Positions 35,941 to 45,006 of a DNA stretch of 64,000 nucleotides are shown piece after piece. The position numbers and the translations under genes are program-made. The stretch is from positions 1,488,001-1,552,000 of the forward strand of contig NZ_CP012982.1 of assembly GCF_001411495.1 (NCBI RefSeq), in the 5' to 3' direction. The notes under the pieces were generated by a model that made no database searches, was not told where the DNA came from, and saw only the letters and a list, made by a program, of their open reading frames with translations. Numbering within the stretch: the first letter of the stretch is position 1; each line of letters begins with the position of its first letter. The DNA comes from Burkholderia cepacia ATCC 25416 (lineage in GTDB: Bacteria > Pseudomonadota > Gammaproteobacteria > Burkholderiales > Burkholderiaceae).

Positions 35941-37461
35941 ATGATGCAACCACCTGTTTCACAAACCCGATCGTTCACGACGGTCTTCCTCATCGAAATG
36001 TGGGAGCGTTTCGGCTACTACGGCATGGCCGCGCTCCTGGTCCTCTTCATGGTCGACCGGCTCGGTTTCACCGACAGCCATGCGAACCTGACCTGGGGTG
36101 CGTTTACCGCACTCGTCTATGCCGCGCCGTCGATCGGCGGCTGGATCGGCGACAAGGTGCTCGGCGCCCGCCGCACGATGATCATCGGCGCGTCCGTGCT
36201 CTGCGCCGGCTACCTGATGCTGTCGGTACCGAACGACCAGCTGACGTACATGTACGCGTCGCTCGGCGTGATCGTCGTCGGCAACGGCCTGTTCAAGGCC
36301 AACGCGGCGAACCTCGTGCGCCGCATCTATGAAGGCGACGACGCGCGCATCGACAGCGCGTTCACGATCTACTACATGGCGGTCAACATCGGCTCGACGG
36401 TGTCGATGCTCGCGACGCCGTGGATCAAGGATCACTGGGGCTGGCACACCGCGTTCGCGGTCTGCTGCGGCGGCATGCTGCTCGCGATCCTCAACTTCAT
36501 GCTGATGCATCGCACGCTCGCACACGTCGGCTCGCTGCCCGACGACCAGCCGATCCGCTGGAAGCGCCTCGGCGCGGTCGCCCTGGGCGGTGTCGGGCTC
36601 GCGCTGGTCACGCTGTACGTGCTGCAGCACAAGCAGCTCGCCGTCGCCAGCGTGTGGACGGCAGCGTTCGCGATCCTCGCGATCTTCGCGTACATGATCG
36701 CGAAGTCGGAGCGCTCGGAGCGCGCCGGCCTGATCGCGGCGCTCGTGCTGATCGGCCAGGTGATCCTGTTCTTCATCTTCTACGTGCAGATGTCGACGTC
36801 GCTGACGCTGTTCGCGCTGCGCAACGTCGATCCGCGCTTCATGCTGTTCGGCACGACGCTGTTCACGTGGAGCGCCGCGCAGTTCCAGGCGCTGAACCCG
36901 ATCTGGATCATGCTGCTCAGCCCGGTGCTCGTGTGGGTCTACAACGCCGTCGCGAAGGGCGGCCGTGACCTGCCGGTCGCCGCGAAGTACGCGCTCGGCT
37001 TCGGCGCAGTGGCCGCAGGCTACCTGGTGTTCACGATCAGCGGCCGCTTTGCGGTGGACGGCCGCGTGTCGTCGTGGTTCATGGTGTGGGGCTACGGCCT
37101 CTACTCGCTCGGCGAACTGCTGGTGAGCGGCCTCGGCCTCGCGATGATCGCCCGCTACGTGCCGGCACGCATGAGCGGCTTCATGATGGGTGCGTACTTC
37201 GTCGCGACGGGCGTGTCGCAGTATCTGGGCAGCGTCGTCGCGAACTTCGCGCAGATGCCGTCGCACGAACTGCCGGCCACCGAATCGCTGCCGCTCTACC
37301 TGTCGCTGTTCGAGAAGCTCGGCTGGCTCGCCGCGATCGGCATGCTGCTCGCGCTGCTGCTGCTGCCGCTGATGAACCGCCTGTCGCGCCAGCACCAACG
37401 TTGTGCGGAAGAGCGCCGCGAGGAATCGCTGCAGGCGCAGGGTGCCGCCACGGCCCAGTAA
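35941..37461 (+). CDS. POT/PTR-family proton-dependent oligopeptide transporter
   Basis: 506-residue inner-membrane symporter with about 14 hydrophobic helices. The POT signature regions are present: ExxERFxYY as EMWERFGYYGMAA at the N-terminus and the FTIYYMAVNIGS segment (PTR2 signature) in helix 5. These carriers import di- and tripeptides with protons. Start MMQPPVSQTRSF at 35941; an upstream in-frame start (35875) has no similarity. It is divergent from the XRE-cupin regulator and the opp operon, making a peptide-uptake locus. Confidence 0.92.
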   Translation: MMQPPVSQTRSFTTVFLIEMWERFGYYGMAALLVLFMVDRLGFTDSHANLTWGAFTALVYAAPSIGGWIGDKVLGARRTMIIGASVLCAGYLMLSVPNDQLTYMYASLGVIVVGNGLFKANAANLVRRIYEGDDARIDSAFTIYYMAVNIGSTVSMLATPWIKDHWGWHTAFAVCCGGMLLAILNFMLMHRTLAHVGSLPDDQPIRWKRLGAVALGGVGLALVTLYVLQHKQLAVASVWTAAFAILAIFAYMIAKSERSERAGLIAALVLIGQVILFFIFYVQMSTSLTLFALRNVDPRFMLFGTTLFTWSAAQFQALNPIWIMLLSPVLVWVYNAVAKGGRDLPVAAKYALGFGAVAAGYLVFTISGRFAVDGRVSSWFMVWGYGLYSLGELLVSGLGLAMIARYVPARMSGFMMGAYFVATGVSQYLGSVVANFAQMPSHELPATESLPLYLSLFEKLGWLAAIGMLLALLLLPLMNRLSRQHQRCAEERREESLQAQGAATAQ

Positions 37462-37578
37462 GGACTATCCCTCGGCGTGCGGCCTGCACGCCACATTCTC
37501 CCGCCGGTTGCGCGATTGCGTCCTACACTGGTTGCAAAGCAGTGCATCCGCCGCGATGCGCGCTGGCGGGAGAAGACC

Positions 37579-37785
37579 ATGAAAAGCAAGACCACGAGGC
37601 TCCTCCGGATCCTCTCGGACATCCGGTACGCGCAGCGATGCACTGCGCTGCGCGCCGCCCGGGCAGCAGCCGAAGCCGACGCGGTACTCGCGGAACGCGA
37701 CGATCCGGCGCCCGACGAGCGCGACGACGCCGAATCCGACGACCCCACCGCTGTTCCCCGCTCCCGTATCGGCTCACCTCACTGA
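37579..37785 (+). CDS. Small charged hypothetical protein; 3' end is a dispersed repeat unit
   Basis: 68 residues: basic N-terminal helix (KSKTTRLLRILSDIRYAQRC), Ala/Arg helix, then an acidic run (ERDDPAPDERDDAESDD). A good ribosome-binding site GGGAGA precedes the ATG. The last codons (PRSRIGSPH) are encoded by a 21-base copy of the 11418-11690 repeat unit. Function unknown. Confidence 0.65.
   Translation: MKSKTTRLLRILSDIRYAQRCTALRAARAAAEADAVLAERDDPAPDERDDAESDDPTAVPRSRIGSPH
37760..37780. repeat. Solitary copy of the 23-bp repeat unit
   Basis: Identical over 21 bases to the tenth unit of the main array (11623-11643 region; core CTCCCGTATCGGCTCACC). It lies 26 kb from the array, inside the 3' end of a small gene. 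Confidence 0.85.
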
Positions 37786-37819
37786 CGCCGCGCCGCACGT
37801 TCCGTGCCGCCCGCGCCGC

Positions 37820-38941
37820 TCACGCGGCCGCACCGCGCCACCGCGCGATCCACGTTCCCGAACCGGCCACGGCCATCATCAGCCCGAGCGCGCACGCGTC
37901 GGCCACGAGGCCCACGCCGACGTGCCGCAGGTCGGCACTGCCCACGACCGGATGCAGGAGCGAATCGATGACGAGCGAGATCGCCGCGCCCGCGACGAAG
38001 CAGATCAGCCCGCGCTGGCCCACGGCCACGACCGGCCGCACGCCCTGCGCGATCCGCGCGATCCAGCCGAAGCGCACGCAATCGGCCATCAGCCACGCGA
38101 TGGCCGCGAAGCTCACGACGCGCGGCAGCGCGAGATCGCGCTTGAACACGCCTTCCGGCAGCGGCAGCCCCGAGAACAGCTTGTAGCTCGCGCAGCCGAG
38201 CACGACCGCGCAGGCCAGCCCGGTCGCCGCGGCCCCCCAGCGGCCGAGCGCGATGCGCCGGTAGAACGGCTGGCAGCGCGCGAGCACGCCGGCGACGAAC
38301 ATCAGTTGCCACGCGAACGGATTGAAACTCCAGCGGAATCCGTCGGTGTCCAGCAGCTCGGGGCCGAGCCAGCCCGCCGCGATCCACGACGCGACGCCGA
38401 GCGCGACGAGCAGCCACGGATGCCGGCGCGCGAACGGCACGAGCACCGGCGACGCGAGCGCGAACAGCACGTACATCGGCAGCACCGACGCGAGATAGGG
38501 CTGGCGCTGGAACGTCAGCAGCTCGGCCAGGCCCGTGAGCGGCGAGGCGAGCATCACGCTGACGTCGTCGAGCGCGAGGTTCGGCGCATCGATCCCGTAA
38601 TGGTCGAGCACGGCCGACACGACGAGCATCAGCGTCGAGGTCGCGAGAAACGCGCGGTAGATCTGCATCGCGCGGCGCACGAACCGCCGTTGCGCGGCGC
38701 GCGCGCCGTGCCGTTCGGCGATCGCGCCATAGGCGCTCGCGGTCGCGAAACCGCCGAGAAAGACGAAGACCTCGGCCGCGTCGCACAGCGCGAACGCGTG
38801 CAGCGTGACGCGCGACAACACGCTCGCGCCGATGTGATCGACGACGATCATCAACAGCACGATGCCGCGGAAGAAATCCACTTCGATCAGGCGGCCGCCG
38901 CGCGGCGGCCGAGCGGTGGCGGGCGGCACGCTCAACGACAT
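37820..38941 (-). CDS. OpgC-domain membrane protein
   Basis: 373 residues with about 10 membrane helices. The opening IEVDFFRGIVLLMIVVDHIG and LFVFLGGFATASAYG-like segment are typical of OpgC, the membrane acyltransferase-fold protein that succinylates osmoregulated periplasmic glucans. No other opg gene is nearby. ATG 38941 (MSLSVPP) chosen over upstream in-frame starts. Confidence 0.85.
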   Translation of the reverse strand: MSLSVPPATARPPRGGRLIEVDFFRGIVLLMIVVDHIGASVLSRVTLHAFALCDAAEVFVFLGGFATASAYGAIAERHGARAAQRRFVRRAMQIYRAFLATSTLMLVVSAVLDHYGIDAPNLALDDVSVMLASPLTGLAELLTFQRQPYLASVLPMYVLFALASPVLVPFARRHPWLLVALGVASWIAAGWLGPELLDTDGFRWSFNPFAWQLMFVAGVLARCQPFYRRIALGRWGAAATGLACAVVLGCASYKLFSGLPLPEGVFKRDLALPRVVSFAAIAWLMADCVRFGWIARIAQGVRPVVAVGQRGLICFVAGAAISLVIDSLLHPVVGSADLRHVGVGLVADACALGLMMAVAGSGTWIARWRGAAA

Positions 38942-39360
38942 GAGCGCACCCGCACGACGGCGGTGCGGCATGCACCGGAGAATGGATCGGGAAGAAGAAG
39001 GCGCGCGGGATCAGCCGCGATACGCGTATGCCCGCATCGCGCCAACCCGGCCGGCCAGGCACGGAGAGGACCGTTCATTGAAAGGCTGCATACGAAGGGA
39101 AGTCGGTGAGGCCAGTCTAGTAGCCGATCAGGAGAGACCCTAAGTAACAAAGTGCAACCGAATCTTCTGTTCGATTACACGCGCGAGCCTTGTGATGCGA
39201 AGCAGGCAGCGTCGCCAGATTCGCGCCAGCGCGACGCCAGTTTGCGGTCAGCATCGACGGGTTCGACTGCCGGGCGATGACGATGCCGATGCTGATGCTG
39301 GTGCGATCTGCGCCACGTTCCGCGCCGCCGCCGCGTCGCGATCGACGCCTATCCGTGCGC
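38942..39360. other. Intergenic region between OpgC-like and RarD genes
   Basis: 419 bases between same-strand genes. The 39090-39190 part is A/T-richer and probably holds the promoter of the OpgC-like gene. No confident site or gene. Confidence 0.4.
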
Positions 39361-40260
39361 CTATCCGTGCGCGGGCAGGCGCCGCATCAGCATGGCGCTG
39401 TGCCACGCGGTCAGCGCAACGGCGACCCAGATCGGCCCGTACGTCGCGAGCTTCGCGACGCTCAGCGTTTCGCCGAGCAGCAACAGCGACACCGCGACGA
39501 GCAGCACGGGCTCGACGTAGCCGAGAATTCCGAACAGGGCCATCGGCAGCATCCGGCTGGCCTTCAGGTAGCTCGCGAGCGCGAGCGTGCTCAGCACGCC
39601 GAGCCCCGGCAGCAGCGCGGCCCACAGCACGGGATGGCCGGCCACGCGCGTCGCGCTCGTCGCGACCATCGCGAACGCGACCGGGCACAGCAGCGCGATC
39701 TCGACCGCGAACGCGGCGAGCGAATCGGCGTTGATCCGCCGGCGCAGCACGAAATACGGCGGATAACCGAGCGCGACGACGAGCGTCGGCCACGCGAACG
39801 CGCGCGTCGCCCACACTTCGTGCGCGACGCCGAGCGCGGCGCACGCGACCGCCGTCCATTGCAGCGGATCGAGCCGTTCGTGATAGTAGAAGCGGCCGAC
39901 GAGCACCATCGTCAGCGGCAACAGGAAATAGCCGAGCGACACTTCGAGCATGCGCCCGTGCAGCGGCGCCCACAGGAACAGCCACAACTGCAATCCGAGC
40001 AGCGCGGCGCTCACGGGCACCGCGATCAGCAGGCGCCAGTCGCGCACGCTGCGCCGAAGGAGGTCGACGAGCGCCGGCCAGCGGCCGCGCAGCGCGATCA
40101 GCGCGAGCGCGCCCGGTGCGGTCCACAACACGCGCCACGCGAAGATGTCGAGCCCCGTGAGCGGCGCGAGCAGTTTCGCGTAGGCGGACATCAGCGCGAA
40201 CAGCGTCGATGCCGCCACCGACAGCATGAGGCCGCGCCCGGCCTCCGGATACCCCGTCAT
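39361..40260 (-). CDS. rarD: RarD-type EamA/DMT permease
   Basis: 299 residues with 10 membrane helices in two EamA repeats. The start GYPEAGRGLMLSVAASTLFALMSAY and DIFAWRVLW match the RarD subgroup. DMT-superfamily exporter-like protein; substrate unassigned. It lies 16 bases downstream of the acylphosphatase gene on the same strand. Confidence 0.8.
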   Translation of the reverse strand: MTGYPEAGRGLMLSVAASTLFALMSAYAKLLAPLTGLDIFAWRVLWTAPGALALIALRGRWPALVDLLRRSVRDWRLLIAVPVSAALLGLQLWLFLWAPLHGRMLEVSLGYFLLPLTMVLVGRFYYHERLDPLQWTAVACAALGVAHEVWATRAFAWPTLVVALGYPPYFVLRRRINADSLAAFAVEIALLCPVAFAMVATSATRVAGHPVLWAALLPGLGVLSTLALASYLKASRMLPMALFGILGYVEPVLLVAVSLLLLGETLSVAKLATYGPIWVAVALTAWHSAMLMRRLPAHG

Positions 40261-40276
40261 GATCGTTCCGTGCCGC

Positions 40277-40573
40277 TTACTGCTGCTGGAAGCGCTCGAA
40301 GCGCTTCTCGGTCCGGCGTTCCTCGAACGTCACCTCGGTCACGCGCGCGGCCGGCGGCCCGTGACGCAGCCACGCGAGCATCCGGTCGATCTGCGCGCCG
40401 GGGCCCTGGATCATCGCTTCGACGGTGCCGTCCTCGAGATTCGCGACCCAGCCGCGCAGCTTCAGCGCATGCGCCTCGCGCACCGTCGCATGCCGGAAGC
40501 CGACGCCCTGCACGACGCCGCGCACCCGTACGTAGTAGGTCTCGATCCGTTCGTCCAGTTCATTGCGGCTCAT
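40277..40573 (-). CDS. acyP: Acylphosphatase
   Basis: 98 residues. Signature VRVRGVVQGVGFRHATVREA contains the catalytic Arg (GFRH), and the catalytic Asn follows in LRGWVANLEDGTVEA. It hydrolyses the carboxyl-phosphate bond of acylphosphates. Divergent from hpnA. Normal length. Confidence 0.93.
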   Translation of the reverse strand: MSRNELDERIETYYVRVRGVVQGVGFRHATVREAHALKLRGWVANLEDGTVEAMIQGPGAQIDRMLAWLRHGPPAARVTEVTFEERRTEKRFERFQQQ

Positions 40574-40737
40574 CGCGTCGTCCTCCCGTTGCGTTCAAGC
40601 CCGGCATTGTAGTCGCGTCGGCCGCTTCGTACATGCCCGCACCCGTCGCGGCCTTGCGTCGCCGCGCGCGCCGACCACGTACAATCTCGCCGACGCTCAA
40701 CCGCCGCGCCGCCCGCGCGCGGCCCTGAAGGAAACGC

Positions 40738-41745
40738 ATGACTGATACCTCCCGCGATCTCGTTCTCGTCACCGGCGCGTCCGGTTTCGTCGGCTCGGCC
40801 GTCGCGCGCATCGCGCAGCAGAAAGGCTATGCGGTGCGCGTGCTCGTGCGCCCGACCAGCCCGCGCACGAACGTGGCGGATCTCGACGCCGAGATCGTCA
40901 CCGGCGACATGCGCGACGAGGCGTCGATGCGCGCCGCGCTGCGCGGCGTGCGCTACCTGCTGCATGTCGCGGCCGACTACCGGCTGTGGGCACCCGATCC
41001 CGACGAGATCGAGCGCGCGAACCTCGAGGGGGCGGTCGCGACGATGCGCGCGGCACGCGCGGAAGGCGTCGAGCGGATCGTCTACACGAGCAGCGTCGCG
41101 ACGCTGAAGGTGACGAGTGCCGGCGATCCGTCCGACGAAAACCGGCCGCTCACGGCGGAGCAGGCGATCGGCGTCTACAAGCGCAGCAAGGTGCTCGCGG
41201 AACGCGCGGTCGAACGGATGATCGCCGACGAAGGGCTGCCGGCCGTGATCGTCAATCCGTCGACGCCGATCGGCCCGCGCGACGTGAAGCCGACGCCGAC
41301 CGGCCGCATCATCGTCGAGGCCGCGCTCGGCAAGATTCCGGCGTTCGTCGACACGGGGCTGAACCTCGTGCACGTCGACGACGTCGCGCACGGCCACTTC
41401 CTCGCGCTCGAGCGCGGCCGGATCGGCGAGCGCTACATCCTCGGCGGCGAGAACCTGCCGCTGCAGCAGATGCTCGCCGACATCGCGCAGATGACGGGCC
41501 GCAAGGCGCCGACGATCGCGCTGCCGCGCTGGCCGCTCTATCCGCTCGCAGTCGGCGCGGAAGCGGTCGCGAAGTTCACGAAGAAGGAGCCGTTCGTCAC
41601 CGTGGACGGGCTGCGGATGTCGAAGAACAAGATGTATTTCACGTCCGCGAAGGCCGAACGCGAGCTCGGCTACCGTGCGCGCCCGTACCGCGAAGGGCTG
41701 CGCGATGCGCTCGACTGGTTCGGCTCCGCGGGCTACCTGAAGTAA
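40738..41745 (+). CDS. hpnA: Hopanoid-associated sugar epimerase HpnA
   Basis: 335-residue short-chain dehydrogenase/epimerase-fold protein. The NAD(P) site is VTGASGFVGSAVAR, and the active-site region is YTSSVATL with Tyr-Lys in YKRSKVLAE. The length and C-terminus (LGYRARPYREGLRDAL) match HpnA of hopanoid clusters, thought to act on the sugar-derived side chain. It starts the block hpnA, repeat protein, hpnB, ispH, hpnH. A hairpin follows the stop. Confidence 0.9.
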   Translation: MTDTSRDLVLVTGASGFVGSAVARIAQQKGYAVRVLVRPTSPRTNVADLDAEIVTGDMRDEASMRAALRGVRYLLHVAADYRLWAPDPDEIERANLEGAVATMRAARAEGVERIVYTSSVATLKVTSAGDPSDENRPLTAEQAIGVYKRSKVLAERAVERMIADEGLPAVIVNPSTPIGPRDVKPTPTGRIIVEAALGKIPAFVDTGLNLVHVDDVAHGHFLALERGRIGERYILGGENLPLQQMLADIAQMTGRKAPTIALPRWPLYPLAVGAEAVAKFTKKEPFVTVDGLRMSKNKMYFTSAKAERELGYRARPYREGLRDALDWFGSAGYLK

Positions 41746-41748
41746 CAC

Positions 41749-41773
41749 AAAGCGGCGTACTTCACGCCGCTTT
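41749..41773 (+). terminator. Hairpin after hpnA
   Basis: AAAGCGGCGT and ACGCCGCTTT form a perfect 10-bp stem with a 5-base loop directly after the hpnA stop. The T-run is short (TTTG), so termination may be partial. Confidence 0.6.
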
Positions 41774-41853
41774 GCGCACTTTGTTACACGTCGCGCACGG
41801 CCCGGCACCGGCGCAGCGGTTAAAATCGCGGGTCTTACGCAGAGAAGACACGC

Positions 41854-43314
41854 ATGAACCTGAACGATCAGATCGCTTCGCTCACCGTGGGCGTCGATCA
41901 GCTCCTCCACGATCACCACGCCGCGCAACAGGCGGCCCGCAGCGCGGAAGCCTTCGCGCGCGCCGCAGCAGCGGAAGCCCGGGCCGCGGCAGAGCGTCAC
42001 GCCGCCGCGGAAACCGAAGCGCAGGCCGCCGCGCAACGCCACACGGCCGCCGCCGCCGAAGCCGAGGCCGCGCAGCAGCGCCACGCGAGCGCGACCGCCG
42101 CCGCCGAAGCCGCCGCCCAGCGTCATACCGATGCCACCGCGCAAGCCGAAGCCGCCGTGCAACGCCATGCGGAAGCCACCGCGCTGACCGAAGCACTCGC
42201 GCAGCGTCACGCGGATGCCGAAGCGGCGTCGCAGCGCCACGCGGCCGCGATCGCCGAAGCCGAGGCCGCCGCGCAGCGTCATCACGCCGCAGCCACCGAA
42301 GCCGAAGCGGCCGCCCAGCGCCATGCGGCCGCGACCGTCGAAGCCGAGGCCGCCGCGAAGCGTCACGCGGAAGCGACCGCCGAAGCCGAAGCGGCCACGC
42401 AGCGCCACGCGGCCGCCATCGCGGAAGCCGAAGCCGCCGCCCAGCGCCACACGGCCGCGATCGCCGAAGCCGAAGCGCTCGCGCAGCAGCACGCGCAGGC
42501 GATCGCGGAAGCGCAGGCCGCCGCGCAGCGTCACGCCGACGCCACCGCCGAGGCCGAAGCCGTCACGCAACGCCATACCGAAGCGATCGCGCAGGCCGAG
42601 GCGGCCGCGCAACGCCACGCCGATGCCGCTGCGCAGGCCGAGGCCGTCACGCAACGCCATACCGAAGCGATCGCACAAGCCGAAGCGGCTGCGCAGCACC
42701 ACGCGAAGGCCATCGCCGACGCCGAGGCGCTGGTCGAGGCCGTCGTCAAGGAAGCCGCGACGAGCGCGGTGGCCGCCACGGCCGTTGCGGCGGAAGTCGT
42801 CGAACCCGCGCCGGCCGACACGCCGGCGGCGGAACCGGCCGTGAACGCGCCCGCGCCGGCCGTGGCCGAAGCGGTGGAGGCAACGGCCGACACCGGGACG
42901 GCAATCGTCGCGACGGCGCAAGCCGACACGCCGGTTGAAGGTGAAGTCGAAGCCGAAGCCGAAGCCGCCAACACGCCGGCGCCGTCCGACAAATCGACGC
43001 TGCACGTATCGCGTCCGACGCAGAACGAACTCACGCTGACCATCAACGGCGAATCGATCACGCTGCATCCGGAGCAACTGGGCCAGTTGATCGAGGAACT
43101 CGCGCATGCTCGCGCGTCGATGCAGCCCGAGCCGCCGCCCGGCATCCCGGCCGGCTGGCGCTTCGTGACGACGAAGAACCCGATGATGGCCGTGCAGAAG
43201 CAGTCGAACGGCGATCGCCTGCTGGTCGCCCGTCACACGGGCTACGGCTGGGTGCCGTTCACGTTCTCGCCGGACGTCGTGATCCAGATGTACATGATGC
43301 TGACCCAGCGCTAG
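41854..43314 (+). CDS. Alanine-rich 14-residue-repeat protein with conserved C-terminal domain
   Basis: 486 residues, not recognised. Residues 45-292 or so consist of 18 tandem units of pattern QRHxxAxAEAEAAA; 17 are 14 residues (two heptads) and the sixth is 10 (QRHADAEAAS). Each begins with [Q/E/K]-[R/Q/H]-H, so one His is presented every 14 residues along a predicted long helix or coiled coil. An Ala/Pro/Glu linker follows (to about 385). The last 100 residues (LHVSRPTQNELTLTINGE to GYGWVPFTFSPD) are non-repetitive and look like a folded domain. No signal peptide. It lies between hpnA and hpnB; a structural or scaffolding role is speculation. Confidence 0.85.
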   Translation: MNLNDQIASLTVGVDQLLHDHHAAQQAARSAEAFARAAAAEARAAAERHAAAETEAQAAAQRHTAAAAEAEAAQQRHASATAAAEAAAQRHTDATAQAEAAVQRHAEATALTEALAQRHADAEAASQRHAAAIAEAEAAAQRHHAAATEAEAAAQRHAAATVEAEAAAKRHAEATAEAEAATQRHAAAIAEAEAAAQRHTAAIAEAEALAQQHAQAIAEAQAAAQRHADATAEAEAVTQRHTEAIAQAEAAAQRHADAAAQAEAVTQRHTEAIAQAEAAAQHHAKAIADAEALVEAVVKEAATSAVAATAVAAEVVEPAPADTPAAEPAVNAPAPAVAEAVEATADTGTAIVATAQADTPVEGEVEAEAEAANTPAPSDKSTLHVSRPTQNELTLTINGESITLHPEQLGQLIEELAHARASMQPEPPPGIPAGWRFVTTKNPMMAVQKQSNGDRLLVARHTGYGWVPFTFSPDVVIQMYMMLTQR

Positions 43315-43343
43315 GCACCGGCAGGCAGCCCCCGCCGAAAACG

Positions 43344-43377
43344 AAACAGCCCGATCGTTTCCACGATCGGGCTGTTT
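43344..43377. terminator. Bidirectional terminator between repeat-protein gene and hpnB
   Basis: 15-bp perfect stem AAACAGCCCGATCGT/ACGATCGGGCTGTTT with a TTCC loop, and A and T at the two ends. It lies between convergent genes. Confidence 0.9.
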
Positions 43378-43416
43378 GCTTTCCGGCTGCCGGGAGGCAC
43401 GCCTCCCGGGATCCGC

Positions 43417-44604
43417 TCAGCGCTCCACCGGCGCCTGCACGCGCGCCTTCCACTGGCCGCCCTTGCCGCGCCAGTAGCGCCACGCGGACGCGAATGTCGC
43501 GCCGACGTAGAACAGCGCGACGAGCGGCAGTGCAGGCGCCCACAGCGGCGAGCGCCGGTAGTAGCGCAGCATCGGCGCATACGCGGCGCACATCGACGCC
43601 CACGCGAGCCACGCCGGCCACGCGCGCGCGCCGTACGCGAGCGCCGCGGCGGGCGGCACGAGATAGATGATCGTCATCCCGAGCAGCGTGCCGGCCAGCA
43701 GCAGCGGCGAGTAGTGCAGCTGCGTGAACGCCGTGCGCGCGATCATGTTCCAGATGTCGCGCCAGCTGTCGTACGGGCGCAGCGACACGCTGCGGTCGGC
43801 CAGGTCGAGCCGGATCGGGTGGCGGCCGCTGCCGCGGTGCTTCATCTGCGCGGCCAGGCTGCAGTCGTCGATCAGCGCGCCGCGGATCGACTCGATGCCG
43901 CCCGCTTCCTCGAGCGCCGTGCGCTTCACCAGCATGCAGCCGCCCGCGGCACCGGCCGTCCGGTTGCGCGGGTTGTTGATCCACGAGAACGGGTAGAGCT
44001 TCGCGAAGAAGAACACGAACGCCGGGATCAGCGCCTTTTCCCAGAACGAATCGCAGCGCAGCCGCACCATCAGCGACACGAGATCGCGGTTCTCGGCCTG
44101 CGCGCGCGTGACGAGCTGCGCGACGGCGTCCGGCGGATGGCCGATGTCGGCGTCCGTCAGCAGCAGGTAGTCGGCCGGCAGGCCGAGCGCCTGCACCGCG
44201 GCGATCCCCTGCGACTGCGCCCACACCTTGCCCGACCAGCCGGCCGGCAGCGGCTTCGCGGCCAGCACCGTCAGCCGGTCGGCGCGGTTGATCGCGAGCG
44301 CGGCCGCGCGGGCCGCGTCGGCGGTGCCGTCGTCGCTGTGGTCGTCGACAATGATCAGATGAAATTCGCCCGGGTAATCCTGCTCGAGCAGCGAAGTCGC
44401 CGCCCGGGCGATCACGTCGGCCTCGTTGCGCGCCGGCACGACCGCGACGACGGCCGGCCAGCCCGCCTCGGCCGCGGCGCCGCGCGCCTCGGGCGGCAGC
44501 GGCCGCGCGGGCACCGCGCGCCAGAAACCGCCGCGCGCGACGAGCAGCACGATCCAGATGATCAGCGACAGCCCGGACACCAGGAAAGCGAGAACCAGCA
44601 TCAT
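43417..44604 (-). CDS. hpnB: Hopanoid-associated glycosyltransferase HpnB
   Basis: 395 residues. An N-terminal membrane helix precedes a GT-A (family 2) domain with VVPARNEADVIARAATSLLEQDYPG, DDHSDDGT and LLTDADIGHPP, then RSLRPYDSWRDIWNMIARTAFTQ-like QxxRW-region residues, and C-terminal membrane helices. The family appears in hopanoid clusters and is proposed to act in hopanoid head-group glycosylation. It is on the strand opposite to hpnA, ispH and hpnH. Confidence 0.9.
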   Translation of the reverse strand: MMLVLAFLVSGLSLIIWIVLLVARGGFWRAVPARPLPPEARGAAAEAGWPAVVAVVPARNEADVIARAATSLLEQDYPGEFHLIIVDDHSDDGTADAARAAALAINRADRLTVLAAKPLPAGWSGKVWAQSQGIAAVQALGLPADYLLLTDADIGHPPDAVAQLVTRAQAENRDLVSLMVRLRCDSFWEKALIPAFVFFFAKLYPFSWINNPRNRTAGAAGGCMLVKRTALEEAGGIESIRGALIDDCSLAAQMKHRGSGRHPIRLDLADRSVSLRPYDSWRDIWNMIARTAFTQLHYSPLLLAGTLLGMTIIYLVPPAAALAYGARAWPAWLAWASMCAAYAPMLRYYRRSPLWAPALPLVALFYVGATFASAWRYWRGKGGQWKARVQAPVER

Positions 44605-45006
44605 CGGCGCGCCTCCTGCCAGGCGCCGGGTTCGGCAAAATCAATGGGGGTCGGGAACAAAACGCCCGAAACGGCACGGGCGGCCGGGTAATACGCGTAA
44701 GAATCGACGGTCATCGAATGGCCTTGGAATGAGCGCGGCGCCGGGCAGCCGGAGCGGCTGCCCGCGAAACCGCATAGTTTACTGGGTTCCGCACGCGGCA
44801 GCGCCGACGCGGCTCTCCCGCAAATGCAACACGGCAGACACAGCACCAAAGCAAGGACGGCCCGATAGAGTTAAAATGCGCGATTAATTCGGGGTTCCGG
44901 GGCCTGGCCGGCCGGTTCGTTCCTGCCTTCATAACATCAAGCCGGGGCGAGCGAGCGAGTGCCAGCTCCTCGAACCCCGGCGTCTGTCGTCGGAGTTCGC
45001 TCACTT
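44605..45006. other. Divergent promoter region, hpnB to ispH
   Basis: 402 bases. TTAAAATG near 44872 is a plausible -10 element toward ispH; no convincing -35 partner. No gene supported. Confidence 0.4.

Noticed and set aside
40570..43236. 888-codon minus-strand frame opposite the 14-residue-repeat gene
   Set aside because: It is the antisense of the repeat tract (Gly/Arg/Phe periodicity mirrors the sense repeats), crosses the hpnA gene and has no plausible start context.
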